64,000 nucleotides of DNA, from assembly GCA_017523285.1 (NCBI GenBank), contig JAFWWU010000161.1, forward strand, positions 1 through 64,000. Reading direction: 5' to 3'. The position numbers and the translations under genes were made by a program. How positions within the stretch are numbered: position 1 is the stretch's first letter; every line of letters begins with the position of its first letter. Positions 1 to 7,327 of this stretch are shown in pieces. The notes beneath the pieces were generated by a model. It was not told where the DNA came from and made no database searches. It worked only from the letters and a program-made list of their open reading frames with translations. Origin of the DNA: Ruminococcus sp. (GTDB lineage: Bacteria > Bacillota > Clostridia > Oscillospirales > Ruminococcaceae).

Positions 1-165
1 ACAAAGCACGCCTGAGCGCTTTGCACAAAATCTGCTGGCATATTTTCCGTAATCTTGCACAGAAATCTCTTGACATACGATAGTATGCCTGCAAGATTTC
101 TATACAATCTGACGAAAAATCTGACTTCGCATCTTTTGCACGAGCTCTGTGCGGTATTGCCCTAA
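1..165. repeat. Dispersed hairpin repeat, split copy at the window edge
   Basis: Bases 1-34 and about 133-165 correspond to the two halves of a hairpin element found intact near 51971-52025. The right half agrees at about 30 of 33 positions, including a shared AGCTCTGTGCGGTATT core. In this copy about 100 bases lie between the halves, and they contain their own hairpin (about 72-110, GAAATCT..TTG against CAAGATTTC). The element may extend left of the window. It has no coding capacity. It looks like a MITE/REP-like dispersed repeat, but I cannot name a family. Confidence 0.55.
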
Positions 166-530
166 AAGAATAGATTTTCACTTTTGTTGATATACATTAT
201 CTCTTTTTTAAGCTCGGCAAGCTCTGCTTTCAGCTCTTCGCTTTTTTCTTCTATAAGAGGTAATATGCGTGAGAGCGTTATTTCTGCATCTGTAAGCTTA
301 TCCCCTCTTGCAAGAAATGCTGCCTTATCCTTGAAGCTATACCATGCTTCTTCAAGTTTTACTGCGGCTTTTTCAAGCTCTGCTTCAACATTTTCGGAAT
401 CGGCAAGCTCCTCTATATGCGAGATTTTATCAGCTATTTCCTCGCAGGAATAATTTATAAATATTTCTGAAACTGTAGAAAAAATAATAAGAATCAGAAG
501 AATACCGACTGCGATTTTTAATCTTATCAT
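162..530 (-). CDS. DUF4363 family small membrane-anchored protein
   Basis: This 122-residue protein has one N-terminal transmembrane helix (about residues 4-24), followed by a charged, helical Glu/Lys/Leu-rich domain predicted to lie outside the membrane. The size and architecture match DUF4363 proteins, which are typically encoded directly downstream of DUF421 membrane proteins in Clostridia. Here it begins 3 bases after the DUF421 stop, with a GGAG-type site inside the end of that gene, so the two are almost certainly co-translated. The biochemical function of the family is unknown. The call rests on architecture and neighbourhood, not on a catalytic motif. Confidence 0.7.
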   Translation of the reverse strand: MIRLKIAVGILLILIIFSTVSEIFINYSCEEIADKISHIEELADSENVEAELEKAAVKLEEAWYSFKDKAAFLARGDKLTDAEITLSRILPLIEEKSEELKAELAELKKEIMYINKSENLFF

Positions 531-533
531 AAA

Positions 534-1205
534 TTATTTCTCCATATCCACAATATAATAGTTCTTGTTTCTGTCAGCTGTCATTATAAAAATATCGGCG
601 GCTTTTTTCTTTTCTTTTTTCAGTATTACGTTGAGCCATTTTGTGTCTGCGTTTATTTCTGAAAGTGAGCGTTCAAGCACTTTTCCGTCTGTGATTATTA
701 TAACGGGAGGATTGTCATTCGGTACTTTGATTTTAAGGTCACTGCATGTAACAGTGTCATTTTCGGCTTTTTTCAGAACAGAAATGCTTCCTGTCGTTTC
801 TACTACGGCATATTGAACATCCTCAAGCTTGAAAACGCCGTTCTGCCTTAATGCAGTCATAAGATCGTCGATTGAATAACGCAGACTTTTCATAACAGCT
901 CTGTCAATGTGTCCGTTGCTTATAATTATTTTAGGATTTCCTGAAACTATACATCTTAACCGAGGAAATTTAAGCGTAAGTCTTGACATTATAACTTCAA
1001 AGCATACAAGAGAAAGTATTGGCGTTATGCCTATAATCAGTGGAATGCTCAGTTCTTCGAGAGGCAGTGTTGCTATGTTTGATACTAAGATAGTAATTAC
1101 AAGCTCGGTTGGCTGAAGCTCTCCAAGCTGTCTTTTGCCCATTAATCTTACTGAAAAGATTACTACTATATATAAAACAAGTGAACGTACAAGAACGATG
1201 CTCAT
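534..1205 (-). CDS. DUF421 (YetF-like) membrane protein
   Basis: This 223-residue protein has about three N-terminal transmembrane helices and a cytosolic alpha/beta domain. The family hallmark MGKRQLGELQPTELVITILV lies near residue 23, and the C-terminal half carries the usual YetF-like segment ending in a conserved-looking VVETTGSISVL. The YetF family occurs in Bacillus and Clostridium and its molecular role is poorly known. An AAAGGAG site precedes the ATG on the minus strand. It is the first gene of a two-gene unit with the DUF4363 gene, and the region upstream to 1368 holds nothing else that I can read. Confidence 0.85.
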   Translation of the reverse strand: MSIVLVRSLVLYIVVIFSVRLMGKRQLGELQPTELVITILVSNIATLPLEELSIPLIIGITPILSLVCFEVIMSRLTLKFPRLRCIVSGNPKIIISNGHIDRAVMKSLRYSIDDLMTALRQNGVFKLEDVQYAVVETTGSISVLKKAENDTVTCSDLKIKVPNDNPPVIIITDGKVLERSLSEINADTKWLNVILKKEKKKAADIFIMTADRNKNYYIVDMEK

Positions 1206-1368
1206 TGAGAATAGCTCTCCTTTATAAATTTTATACTATATATTGCCCTGAAATATCATTATTATGCTTGTATTAGGTGTATAAACAAGGCTTTGGTATA
1301 CGAATAGTATAATAGGAAGAATGCAACAAAAATTAATAAAAAAATTTTTATTTTTTTCCATAATTTAG

Positions 1369-1397
1369 TGGACAAACATATGAATTCGTGATATAAT
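1369..1397 (+). promoter_or_regulatory. Sigma-A promoter of the GGDEF gene
   Basis: TGGACA (1369-1374) and a perfect TATAAT (1392-1397) are separated by 17 bases. They lie 53 bases upstream of the GGDEF start. Spacing and sequence fit the housekeeping consensus well. Confidence 0.75.
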
Positions 1398-1450
1398 ATA
1401 ATTTGTAAACAAAATATCTATTTCAAAAAAATGAGGTGAAAACTTTATCT

Positions 1451-2425
1451 ATGCAACGTCTGAATTACAGAAAAACAAAAGAAAATATACTTTTAGTTGT
1501 TTTTATTTTTATTTATGTGTTTATGTTTGCAGGATTTAAAGTTATCAGAGTAAATCTTGATGATATTAGAAATGGTTTTGCGAATTTAGAAGATTCGTCT
1601 TATACAGAAGAACTTGAACATACAGATTCAGAGAATTGCGAGCTGTGCGAACGTCAAGAGGATGATGATCGTCTGATTGCAATGCTTGGAGGTATAGGCT
1701 CTCAGTTAGAGGTTCTTGTATGTGTTTATATGGTAATTAATTTCAAACGCAAAGGGCTTATATCAGCAAATATATTGTCATTGGTAAATGCGATTACAGT
1801 TTCGGTGCGTGTTTTTACTCAGTCAGAGTTTTCGGCGGCTCCGGGTATACTTGCTCCGCTTTGTACCATACTTACCATAAATATTCTTTATCGTTATGTT
1901 CATACTACTGAACTTCTGTTATCGCTCGATGTCAATACGGAGGTATTCAACAGAAATCAGTATCTCAGAGATATCGCTTCATTCAGCACAAGAAAAATTC
2001 GTTCTGTCGGCTGTGCGTTTGTTGACGTAAACGGACTTCATGACCATAACAATAATTACGGTCATGATTCGGGTGATAAGCTTCTTAAAAGAGTTGCTGA
2101 AAAACTTCGAGAGATATTCCCGAAAGCTGCTATTTATCGTATCGGTGGAGATGAATTTACAATAATTTTCCCGAATTGCCGTAAAAGAGAGCTTGCAACA
2201 GGGCTTGAAGAGGCAAAGGCTTCCCTTTATAAAGAGCATATATATGTTGCTGTGGGTATGGAATGGCGCAGAAAGAATATGGATATTGACGATATGTTCA
2301 AGGTTGCCGATGGTATGATGTATGATGATAAAAATAATTTTTATAAAGAACATCCCGAACTTAATCAGCGCCACTCGAAAGAGGATGAAGCTAAAATGAG
2401 CTGTGTTACTGACGAGAATAAATAA
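1451..2425 (+). CDS. Membrane GGDEF diguanylate cyclase
   Basis: This is a predicted 324-residue diguanylate cyclase making c-di-GMP. Residues about 12-33 form a first membrane helix. A 40-residue acidic outside loop carries a CxxC pair (ENCELCE), and several more helices follow (about 78-150). The GGDEF domain begins near residue 158 and has an intact active-site GGDEF at 232-236. The RxxD inhibitory site expected just upstream is absent, so product inhibition by that route is unlikely. I chose ATG 1451 because GAGGTG at 1433-1438 can serve it. The longer GTG start at 1436 would overlap that site and has none of its own. The gene has its own promoter, and rsmE follows 14 bases downstream. 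Confidence 0.85.
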   Translation: MQRLNYRKTKENILLVVFIFIYVFMFAGFKVIRVNLDDIRNGFANLEDSSYTEELEHTDSENCELCERQEDDDRLIAMLGGIGSQLEVLVCVYMVINFKRKGLISANILSLVNAITVSVRVFTQSEFSAAPGILAPLCTILTINILYRYVHTTELLLSLDVNTEVFNRNQYLRDIASFSTRKIRSVGCAFVDVNGLHDHNNNYGHDSGDKLLKRVAEKLREIFPKAAIYRIGGDEFTIIFPNCRKRELATGLEEAKASLYKEHIYVAVGMEWRRKNMDIDDMFKVADGMMYDDKNNFYKEHPELNQRHSKEDEAKMSCVTDENK

Positions 2426-2439
2426 TATAAGAGGTTTAT

Positions 2440-3159
2440 ATGCCAAGATTTTTTAAACAAAGCATTGATGTCGATAATATCGTTATAGATGGTGATGATG
2501 CTCGTCATATCGGACGCTCGCTCCGTATGAAATGCGGCGAGGAAATAACCGTATGCTGTTGTGGAATTGATTATAACTGTGTTATACGCAGTTTTTCCGA
2601 TTCTGAAGTGTACCTTGACCTTGTAGACTCGGCTCCGTGTGCGGCTGAGCCTGATATTGATGTGACGTTGTTTCAGGCAGTTCCAAAGCTTGATAAGCTT
2701 GAATTTATCATACAAAAGGCGGTTGAGCTTGGCGTTAACAGGATTGTTCCTGTATTGTCGAGAAGATGTATTTCACGCCCTGATGAAAAGCATTTTGCAA
2801 AAAAGCTTGATAGACTCAACAAAATTGCTGAGGGTGCGGCGAAGCAGTCGGGCAGAGGTATAATTCCCGAGGTTATGCCGATAATATCATATAAAAATGC
2901 AGTTTTGCAGATGAAAGAGCTTGATTCCTGTATTATTCTTTATGAAAACGGCGGAAAAAGCTTCGATGAAATTGAATTTGAAGGTAAAAAATCAATCGGT
3001 ATCGTTATAGGAAGCGAAGGCGGATTTGATGAACAGGAGGTTGAACTTGCTGTAAATGCGGGTGCAGAATCTGTATGGCTTGGAAACCGCATACTTCGTT
3101 GTGAAACTGCACCAATAACTGCCCTGTCAATTCTGATGTTTTTGACAAAAAATTTCTAA
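2440..3159 (+). CDS. rsmE: 16S rRNA m3U1498 methyltransferase RsmE
   Basis: This is a 239-residue SPOUT-class methyltransferase that N3-methylates U1498 of 16S rRNA using S-adenosylmethionine. The C-terminal knot signatures are clear: IGSEGGFDEQEVE near residue 190 and LGNRILRCETAPITAL near the end. The N-terminal PUA-like part begins MPRFFKQ and contains the typical HIGRSLRMKCGEE. Its length is normal for the family. An AAGAGG site precedes the ATG. It follows the GGDEF gene by 14 bases and probably shares its transcript; there is no functional link to c-di-GMP that I know of. Confidence 0.95.
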   Translation: MPRFFKQSIDVDNIVIDGDDARHIGRSLRMKCGEEITVCCCGIDYNCVIRSFSDSEVYLDLVDSAPCAAEPDIDVTLFQAVPKLDKLEFIIQKAVELGVNRIVPVLSRRCISRPDEKHFAKKLDRLNKIAEGAAKQSGRGIIPEVMPIISYKNAVLQMKELDSCIILYENGGKSFDEIEFEGKKSIGIVIGSEGGFDEQEVELAVNAGAESVWLGNRILRCETAPITALSILMFLTKNF

Positions 3160-3164
3160 ACATG

Positions 3165-3193
3165 TTGAAATTCGAAAAAATATATGTTATAAT
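3165..3193 (+). promoter_or_regulatory. Sigma-A promoter of the small Cys-rich protein gene
   Basis: TTGAAA (3165-3170) and TATAAT (3188-3193) are separated by 17 bases. The site begins 5 bases after the rsmE stop and is followed by a roughly 100-base leader. That leader contains a short hairpin (ACCGTT CGCA AGCGGT, 3212-3227) without a U-tract. Confidence 0.8.
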
Positions 3194-3300
3194 ATATTTA
3201 TAGTAAATTATACCGTTCGCAAGCGGTAGAATTATTTATATGGTGTGAGTAATTGTTTTATTTATACCTGAATAATCTTGCGGAGAAAAGAGGAATTACA

Positions 3301-3531
3301 ATGAAAAAATTTTCAATTATTGCATTAATTATCGGTACAGCGGCTGCAACAGGCTACTTTGTGACCAAAATGATTCAGAAGAAAAAGGCTAACGATGATC
3401 TTTTCGACGATTATGATGATTGCTGCGATTGCGACTGCGAGAGCTGCGTTGCTTCAGAAGCTGATCTTGATGTTGAAATTCCTGACAGCGATACAGAAGC
3501 TACTGACGAAGAAGTTTCAGAGGAAGAATAA
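3301..3531 (+). CDS. Small acidic membrane protein with a Cys cluster
   Basis: This is a 76-residue protein of unrecognised family. Residues about 5-24 form one membrane helix (IIALIIGTAAATGYFVTKM), followed by a short KKK patch and a strongly acidic tail. Five cysteines are packed into CCDCDCESC near residues 41-49, and the tail ends in repeated Glu/Asp. I chose ATG 3301 because AGAGGA lies just upstream; the longer reading starting near 3253 has no ribosome site. The gene is monocistronic, with a strong promoter at 3165-3193 and a perfect 12-bp terminator stem right after it. The Cys/Asp cluster could bind a metal, but that is inference. Confidence 0.7.
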   Translation: MKKFSIIALIIGTAAATGYFVTKMIQKKKANDDLFDDYDDCCDCDCESCVASEADLDVEIPDSDTEATDEEVSEEE

Positions 3532-3545
3532 TAATCTGAAAATTT

Positions 3546-3582
3546 ACGGTTATCGGACTTACTCCGATAACCGTTTTGTTTT
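3546..3582 (+). terminator. Intrinsic terminator, 12-bp perfect stem
   Basis: ACGGTTATCGGA (3546-3557) pairs perfectly with TCCGATAACCGT (3563-3574) around the loop CTTAC. It is followed by TTTGTTTTG. It ends the small Cys-rich gene. Confidence 0.9.
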
Positions 3583-3603
3583 GTGAATATAAAATGTAAA
3601 TGC

Positions 3604-3644
3604 AAAAAAATAAAACCTCTGCGAACACCGTTTCACAGAGGTTT
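3604..3644 (-). terminator. rpsT terminator
   Basis: Read on the minus strand, AAACCTCTG and CAGAGGTTT (3613-3621 and 3636-3644) form a 9-bp stem. It is followed by a T-rich run, the complement of GCAAAAAAATAAA. It sits 16 bases beyond the rpsT stop. Confidence 0.85.
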
Positions 3645-3659
3645 GTTTATTATAAATGA

Positions 3660-3920
3660 TTAGCCTGCAGCGTTAAGCTTCTTAGCGAGCTGTGATTTCT
3701 TTCTTGCAGCCTTGTTCTTGTGCATAAGACCCTTAGCGCAAGCCTGGTCAACCTTCTTGATAGCAACCTTGATAGCTTCAGCCTTATCAGCAGCGTTGTT
3801 AGCGCAAGCAGCGTCAGCCTTCTTGAGCATTGTCTTAAGATTTGACTTAGTAGCCTTGTTAGCAGCAGCCTTTGTCTTGTTAACCTTAACTCTCTTCTTA
3901 GCAGATTTAATGTTTGGCAT
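3660..3920 (-). CDS. rpsT: 30S ribosomal protein S20
   Basis: This is the 86-residue S20 protein, which binds 16S rRNA early in 30S assembly. It starts MPNIKSAKKRVKVN and is rich in Lys and Ala throughout, as expected. The start is set at 3920 because an AGGAGG site lies 10 bases upstream; the in-frame TTG 18 bases earlier would overlap that site. rpsT is divergent from gpr, the same arrangement as in Bacillus and many Clostridia. It is a single-gene unit with its own terminator and a leader containing two hairpins. Confidence 0.97.
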   Translation of the reverse strand: MPNIKSAKKRVKVNKTKAAANKATKSNLKTMLKKADAACANNAADKAEAIKVAIKKVDQACAKGLMHKNKAARKKSQLAKKLNAAG

Positions 3921-3992
3921 TCTGTTACACCTCCTCAAAATTTTAACCCTTTCGCTGATATTGGGTATAAGAGCGATAGGAAATCATATAAT

Positions 3993-4042
3993 AAAAGCAA
4001 CTTTGACACCCTGTTGCTTTTGCAGATGTAACGAGCATCTGC
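3993..4042 (-). promoter_or_regulatory. Structured rpsT 5' leader (two hairpins)
   Basis: The rpsT-gpr intergenic region holds two adjacent hairpins in the rpsT leader. One is AAAAGCAAC with GTTGCTTTT (3993-4001 and 4013-4021); the other is GCAGATG with CATCTGC (4022-4028 and 4036-4042). S20 autoregulates in some bacteria, so a regulatory leader is plausible. I see no known leader motif. A TATAAT on the minus strand (4123-4128) may be the -10, but no good -35 accompanies it. Confidence 0.4.
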
Positions 4043-4120
4043 GCGTGCAGAGAAAATCTACACTAAGACTAATAACTATTTTACCATTAAAACGTAAAAA
4101 AAGCAATAGGTAAATTCAAA

Positions 4121-4150
4121 GTATTATAGTAAACTTTTTTCAACATTTTG
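4121..4150 (+). promoter_or_regulatory. Possible sigma-G (forespore) promoter of gpr
   Basis: GTATT (4121-4125) and CATTTTG (4144-4150), 18 bases apart, resemble the sigma-G pattern GNATR-N18-CATNNTA with one mismatch in each box. gpr is a known forespore gene in Bacillus, which makes the site plausible. The region is AT-rich and the match could be chance. Confidence 0.35.
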
Positions 4151-4181
4151 TTGCACTTTGCACATTAAACGGAGGAGCTTT

Positions 4182-5030
4182 ATGAAATACAGAACAGATC
4201 TTGCTGTTGAGGGGGTAAATTACGCCTCCGACAGTAACGGAATAAAACAGGTTAAGCGTGGGAAAGCATTTAAAATAACAGAGATTACAATAGAAAACGA
4301 TAATCACATAAATACAATCGGCAAGGGCAAGGGTGTATATATTACTCTTGAAAACGAAAAGCTCGGCAGCTTTTCAGATTCATATAAAGAAATGGCACTT
4401 GAGCTTGCAGATGAGCTTAAAATGCTTATTCCTGAGGGCGAGGCGCTTGTTGTGGGACTCGGCAATGAGGAGATAACTCCTGACGCTCTTGGACCGCAGG
4501 CAGCGCACAAAGTGCTTGCAACACGTCATTTGCAGGATGAGCTGAGCGAGGGAGAGGATGATTTTCTTACATCTTTAAGACGTGTAAGCGTATTTGCAGG
4601 CGGTGTGCTTGGTCAGACGGGGATTGAAACAGCTGAAATTGTGAGAGGAATCAGCAAACAGATAAATCCGAGTGTAATAATTGCAGTTGATGCTCTTGCT
4701 TGCTCGGAAATAAGTCGTCTTGGCACTACAATTCAGATTTCTGACAGCGGTATTTCTCCTGGAAGCGGTGTTGCCAATACAAGAAAGGAGCTTTCACAGC
4801 GTGTTTTCGGAATACCTGTAATAGCTGTTGGCGTACCTACTGTTGTTGATATGCATACTATCGTTGAAAGCCTCGCAGGAAGCAAGCCTGAACGAAATAT
4901 GCCGAATATGATGGTTACTCCACGAGATATTGACCGCCTGACAGAACGTACAGCACAGCTTATAGCGTTTGCAATCAATCTTGCATTACAGCCTACAATG
5001 ACATTTGAAGATGTAAGAGGTTTATTTTAA
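4182..5030 (+). CDS. gpr: Spore germination protease GPR
   Basis: This 282-residue aspartic-type endopeptidase cleaves small acid-soluble spore proteins when spores germinate. It starts MKYRTDLAVEG, matching the conserved RTDLA-E segment around which the zymogen is processed. It contains the family segments VVGLGNEEITPDALGP (about residues 88-103) and IAVDALACSEISRLGTTIQI. Its length is close to that of characterised GPRs. ATG 4182 has a GGAGGAG site 5 bases upstream. It is divergent from rpsT. Its presence implies that this organism, or a recent ancestor, forms endospores. Confidence 0.95.
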   Translation: MKYRTDLAVEGVNYASDSNGIKQVKRGKAFKITEITIENDNHINTIGKGKGVYITLENEKLGSFSDSYKEMALELADELKMLIPEGEALVVGLGNEEITPDALGPQAAHKVLATRHLQDELSEGEDDFLTSLRRVSVFAGGVLGQTGIETAEIVRGISKQINPSVIIAVDALACSEISRLGTTIQISDSGISPGSGVANTRKELSQRVFGIPVIAVGVPTVVDMHTIVESLAGSKPERNMPNMMVTPRDIDRLTERTAQLIAFAINLALQPTMTFEDVRGLF

Positions 5031-5080
5031 ATGACGAAGATATACGACTGATATCCTGATAGGAGTCTATATATAATTTA

Positions 5081-5115
5081 GTGGGAGAACCTTTCTGAAG
5101 AAAGTTTACCCCCAC
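5081..5115. repeat. GC-rich hairpin downstream of gpr
   Basis: GTGGGAGAACCTTTCT (5081-5096) folds on AGAAAGTTTACCCCCAC (ending 5115), with one bulge. It lies in the 310-base gap between gpr and the next gene. A second similar hairpin follows at 5179-5211. The gap holds no convincing ORF. The sequences resemble short intergenic repeats common in gut Clostridia, and this one may also end gpr transcription. Confidence 0.5.
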
Positions 5116-5178
5116 ACCCCCTACAAAGACTTTTGTGCTGAATTTAATTGAAAATCGAAAGTTTTAGGAAGGGAGTTT

Positions 5179-5211
5179 GAGGGAGAATCCTTTTTCAAAA
5201 GGGGTTCCCTC
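5179..5211. repeat. Second GC-rich hairpin downstream of gpr
   Basis: GAGGGAGAATCCTTTTT pairs with AAAAGGGGTTCCCTC around a short loop. It shares the GGGAGAA(T/A)CCTTT arm with the hairpin at 5081-5115, so the two look like related copies. No clear U-tract follows on either strand. Confidence 0.5.
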
Positions 5212-5340
5212 AATATACGCATATATTTCCCTATAAGAATATCACTCATATTCTTCACCGTTTTTATATTGCATAGTATTGAAATCTGCAAAAAAGTGTC
5301 GAAGTATATAATGTAAAAAATCTTCAAGGAGGTGTATTAT

Positions 5341-5976
5341 ATGGAAATGAACAACCTGTCAGGTATCGGCAATGCTTCAAATGCTATTCAGAATCTGAAA
5401 GTACAGAATGCAGTAGCTGATTACAAGGCAAACAAGGTCAGCAAGGAAGCAGAAAAGGAATCCGAGATTGTAAAATCTGGTGATGCCTATGCCAAGGAGG
5501 AGCAGACTGTAAGCTCTGAAACAGGTATTTATTCCAAGGAAAGTATCCAGAAAAGCGTTGAAGAAATCGAAGAACAGCGTAAGGCTGCAATGTCTAATAT
5601 GGTCAGAGAAATGCTTGGCCAGCAGGCAAAGGCTAAGGGTATGGACTATATCGGCTTACGCCCAGAGCAGATTGTAGCTTCCGCAGAAGATATCGAAGAA
5701 GCAAAGGCTTCTATATCAGAAGGCGGCTATTGGTCTGTTGATGCTGTTGCAGGACGCATTATGGATATGGCTGAGCTTATTGCTAATGGTGATTCATCTA
5801 AGCTTTCTATGCTCAAAGACGCTATTATAAGCGGATTTGGCGCTGCTGCAAAGGATTTCGGCAGAAATGGTCTCGAAGATATGCCTGATATTACAAAGGA
5901 AACATACGACGAGGTTATGACTCGTTTTGATGAGCTTGAAAAGAGTTTATCAGGTGAAACTGAAACAGTTGAATGA
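5341..5976 (+). CDS. Conserved hypothetical protein, helical N-half and compact C-domain
   Basis: This 211-residue soluble protein has no signal peptide or membrane helix. Residues about 15-90 are highly charged and Lys/Glu-rich (likely coiled coil). The C-terminal part starts near GGYWSVDAVAGRIMDMA and ends with DITKETYDEVMTRFDELEKSL. I recall similar C-terminal domains (GY-GV..T-RI-DFA..) in uncharacterised proteins of varied bacteria, but I cannot name a family. ATG 5341 follows a strong AAGGAGGTG at 5326-5334. It is monocistronic with a perfect terminator. Its function is unknown. Confidence 0.75.
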   Translation: MEMNNLSGIGNASNAIQNLKVQNAVADYKANKVSKEAEKESEIVKSGDAYAKEEQTVSSETGIYSKESIQKSVEEIEEQRKAAMSNMVREMLGQQAKAKGMDYIGLRPEQIVASAEDIEEAKASISEGGYWSVDAVAGRIMDMAELIANGDSSKLSMLKDAIISGFGAAAKDFGRNGLEDMPDITKETYDEVMTRFDELEKSLSGETETVE

Positions 5977-5980
5977 TTAT

Positions 5981-6017
5981 TTTAAAGGACAGCTTATGCT
6001 GTCCTTTAAATTTATTT
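5981..6017 (+). terminator. Terminator of the 5341 gene
   Basis: TTTAAAGGACAGC (5981-5993) pairs perfectly with GCTGTCCTTTAAA (5998-6010) around the loop TTAT. It is followed by TTTATTTA. Confidence 0.85.
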
Positions 6018-6027
6018 ATACAAAAGA

Positions 6028-6053
6028 AAAACGGCTGTTTTCACAGCCGTTTT
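6028..6053 (-). terminator. Terminator of the msmX-type gene
   Basis: AAAACGGCTG (6028-6037) pairs with CAGCCGTTTT (6044-6053) around the loop TTTTCA. On the minus strand it is followed by TCTTTTG; on the plus strand it is also followed by a T-rich run, so it may work both ways. Confidence 0.85.
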
Positions 6054-6063
6054 ATTTTTATAA

Positions 6064-7209
6064 TCAGTTAACGATTGTACGTTCTGTTTCCTTATCAAAG
6101 ATGTGAATCTTGTTAGGATCGAGAGCAACTCTGATAACGTCGCCGCCCTTAGCAGTTGTTCTTGGTGAAACTCTTGCTGTAAGCGGAATACCTTCACAGT
6201 TGAGGTAGAGGTATGTTTCAGCACCCATCATTTCTGTGATTTCAACAGCACATTCGATAACGCCTGTTGTAGCATTTGAAAGGTACATTTCTTCATCGTG
6301 TACGCTTTCTGGACGGATACCAAGTGTGATTTCCTTACCAACGTAGTTTCTGAGTTCAGGTGTTACCTTTGATTCAGGAACGATGATCTGGAACTTTCTG
6401 CCAACATTGAACTTTGTATCAGCTGAACCGAATTCAACGATGTACTGGCCATATTCCTGGTCATACTTAAGAACTGAATCGATGAAGTTCATCTGTGGTG
6501 AACCAAGGAAGCCTGCAACAAACTTGTTTACTGGGTTCTCGTAGAGGTTCTGAGGAGTATCGATCTGCTGAACGAAACCGTCCTTCATAACAACGATTCT
6601 GTCACCCATTGTCATAGCTTCTGTCTGGTCATGTGTAACGTAAATAAATGTTGTACCGAGCTTCTTGTGGAGCTTAGAAATTTCTGTTCTCATCTGAGCA
6701 CGGAGCTTAGCGTCGAGGTTTGAAAGAGGTTCGTCAAGAAGGAATACCTTTGGTGAACGAACGATAGCACGACCGAGAGCAACTCTCTGACGCTGACCAC
6801 CTGACATAGCCTTTGGCTTTCTGTCGAGGAGGTGTGAAAGGTCAAGAATCTTAGCAGCTTCGTTTACCTTACGCTCGATTTCGTCCTTTGGAACCTTTCT
6901 GAGCTTAAGACCGAATGCCATGTTCTCAAATACTGTCATATGTGGATAAAGAGCATAGTTCTGGAAAACCATTGCGATATCTCTGTCTTTAGGAGCGATA
7001 TCGTTTACAAGACGGTCGCCGATGTAGAGTTCGCCTTCTGAGATTTCTTCAAGACCAGCAATCATTCTGAGTGTAGTTGACTTACCACAACCTGAAGGAC
7101 CAACAAGGATGATGAATTCCTTATCTCTGATTTCTAAGTTTACATCTGAAACAGCTACAACGCCGCCCGGATATTTTTTATAAATATTTTTTAATGTTAA
7201 GCCTGCCAT
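6064..7209 (-). CDS. msmX: Multi-sugar ABC transporter ATPase (MsmX/UgpC type)
   Basis: This 381-residue ATPase energises carbohydrate ABC importers. Walker A is GPSGCGKST at residues 37-45, the signature SGGQRQ at 136-141, Walker B VFLLDEP at about 155-161, and the H-loop THDQTEA follows. After about residue 235 comes the MalK-type regulatory OB-fold domain, ending with the typical [14 protein letters not shown]. No permease or binding protein lies nearby. This fits the MsmX pattern, in which one stand-alone ATPase serves several sugar importers. Its own promoter (7275-7303) and terminator make it monocistronic. A GGAGG site precedes the ATG. Confidence 0.9.
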   Translation of the reverse strand: MAGLTLKNIYKKYPGGVVAVSDVNLEIRDKEFIILVGPSGCGKSTTLRMIAGLEEISEGELYIGDRLVNDIAPKDRDIAMVFQNYALYPHMTVFENMAFGLKLRKVPKDEIERKVNEAAKILDLSHLLDRKPKAMSGGQRQRVALGRAIVRSPKVFLLDEPLSNLDAKLRAQMRTEISKLHKKLGTTFIYVTHDQTEAMTMGDRIVVMKDGFVQQIDTPQNLYENPVNKFVAGFLGSPQMNFIDSVLKYDQEYGQYIVEFGSADTKFNVGRKFQIIVPESKVTPELRNYVGKEITLGIRPESVHDEEMYLSNATTGVIECAVEITEMMGAETYLYLNCEGIPLTARVSPRTTAKGGDVIRVALDPNKIHIFDKETERTIVN

Positions 7210-7274
7210 TAAATAATCCTCCTGAATATCTTATCTTTTTGCTAATGCTATCACATAGTATCAGCTATAATAAT

Positions 7275-7303
7275 ATTTTATCAAATCCGATTAAATATTT
7301 CAA
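7275..7303 (-). promoter_or_regulatory. Sigma-A promoter of the msmX-type gene
   Basis: On the minus strand, TTGAAA (7303-7298) and TAAAAT (7280-7275) are separated by 17 bases. They lie about 65 bases upstream of the start codon. Confidence 0.75.
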
Positions 7304-7327
7304 TACGCTAAATCCCCAAACTTGCAA

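Noticed and set aside
184..453. Plus-strand Ser-rich open frame
   Set aside because: It is an antisense shadow of the DUF4363 gene, with low-complexity Ser composition and no ribosome site.
3212..3227. rsmE terminator (ACCGTT CGCA AGCGGT)
   Set aside because: The stem is short and contains a wobble pair, no U-tract follows, and it lies downstream of a good promoter for the next gene.
3253..3300. N-terminal extension of the small Cys-rich protein
   Set aside because: No ribosome site precedes the earlier start, whereas AGAGGA is correctly placed for ATG 3301.
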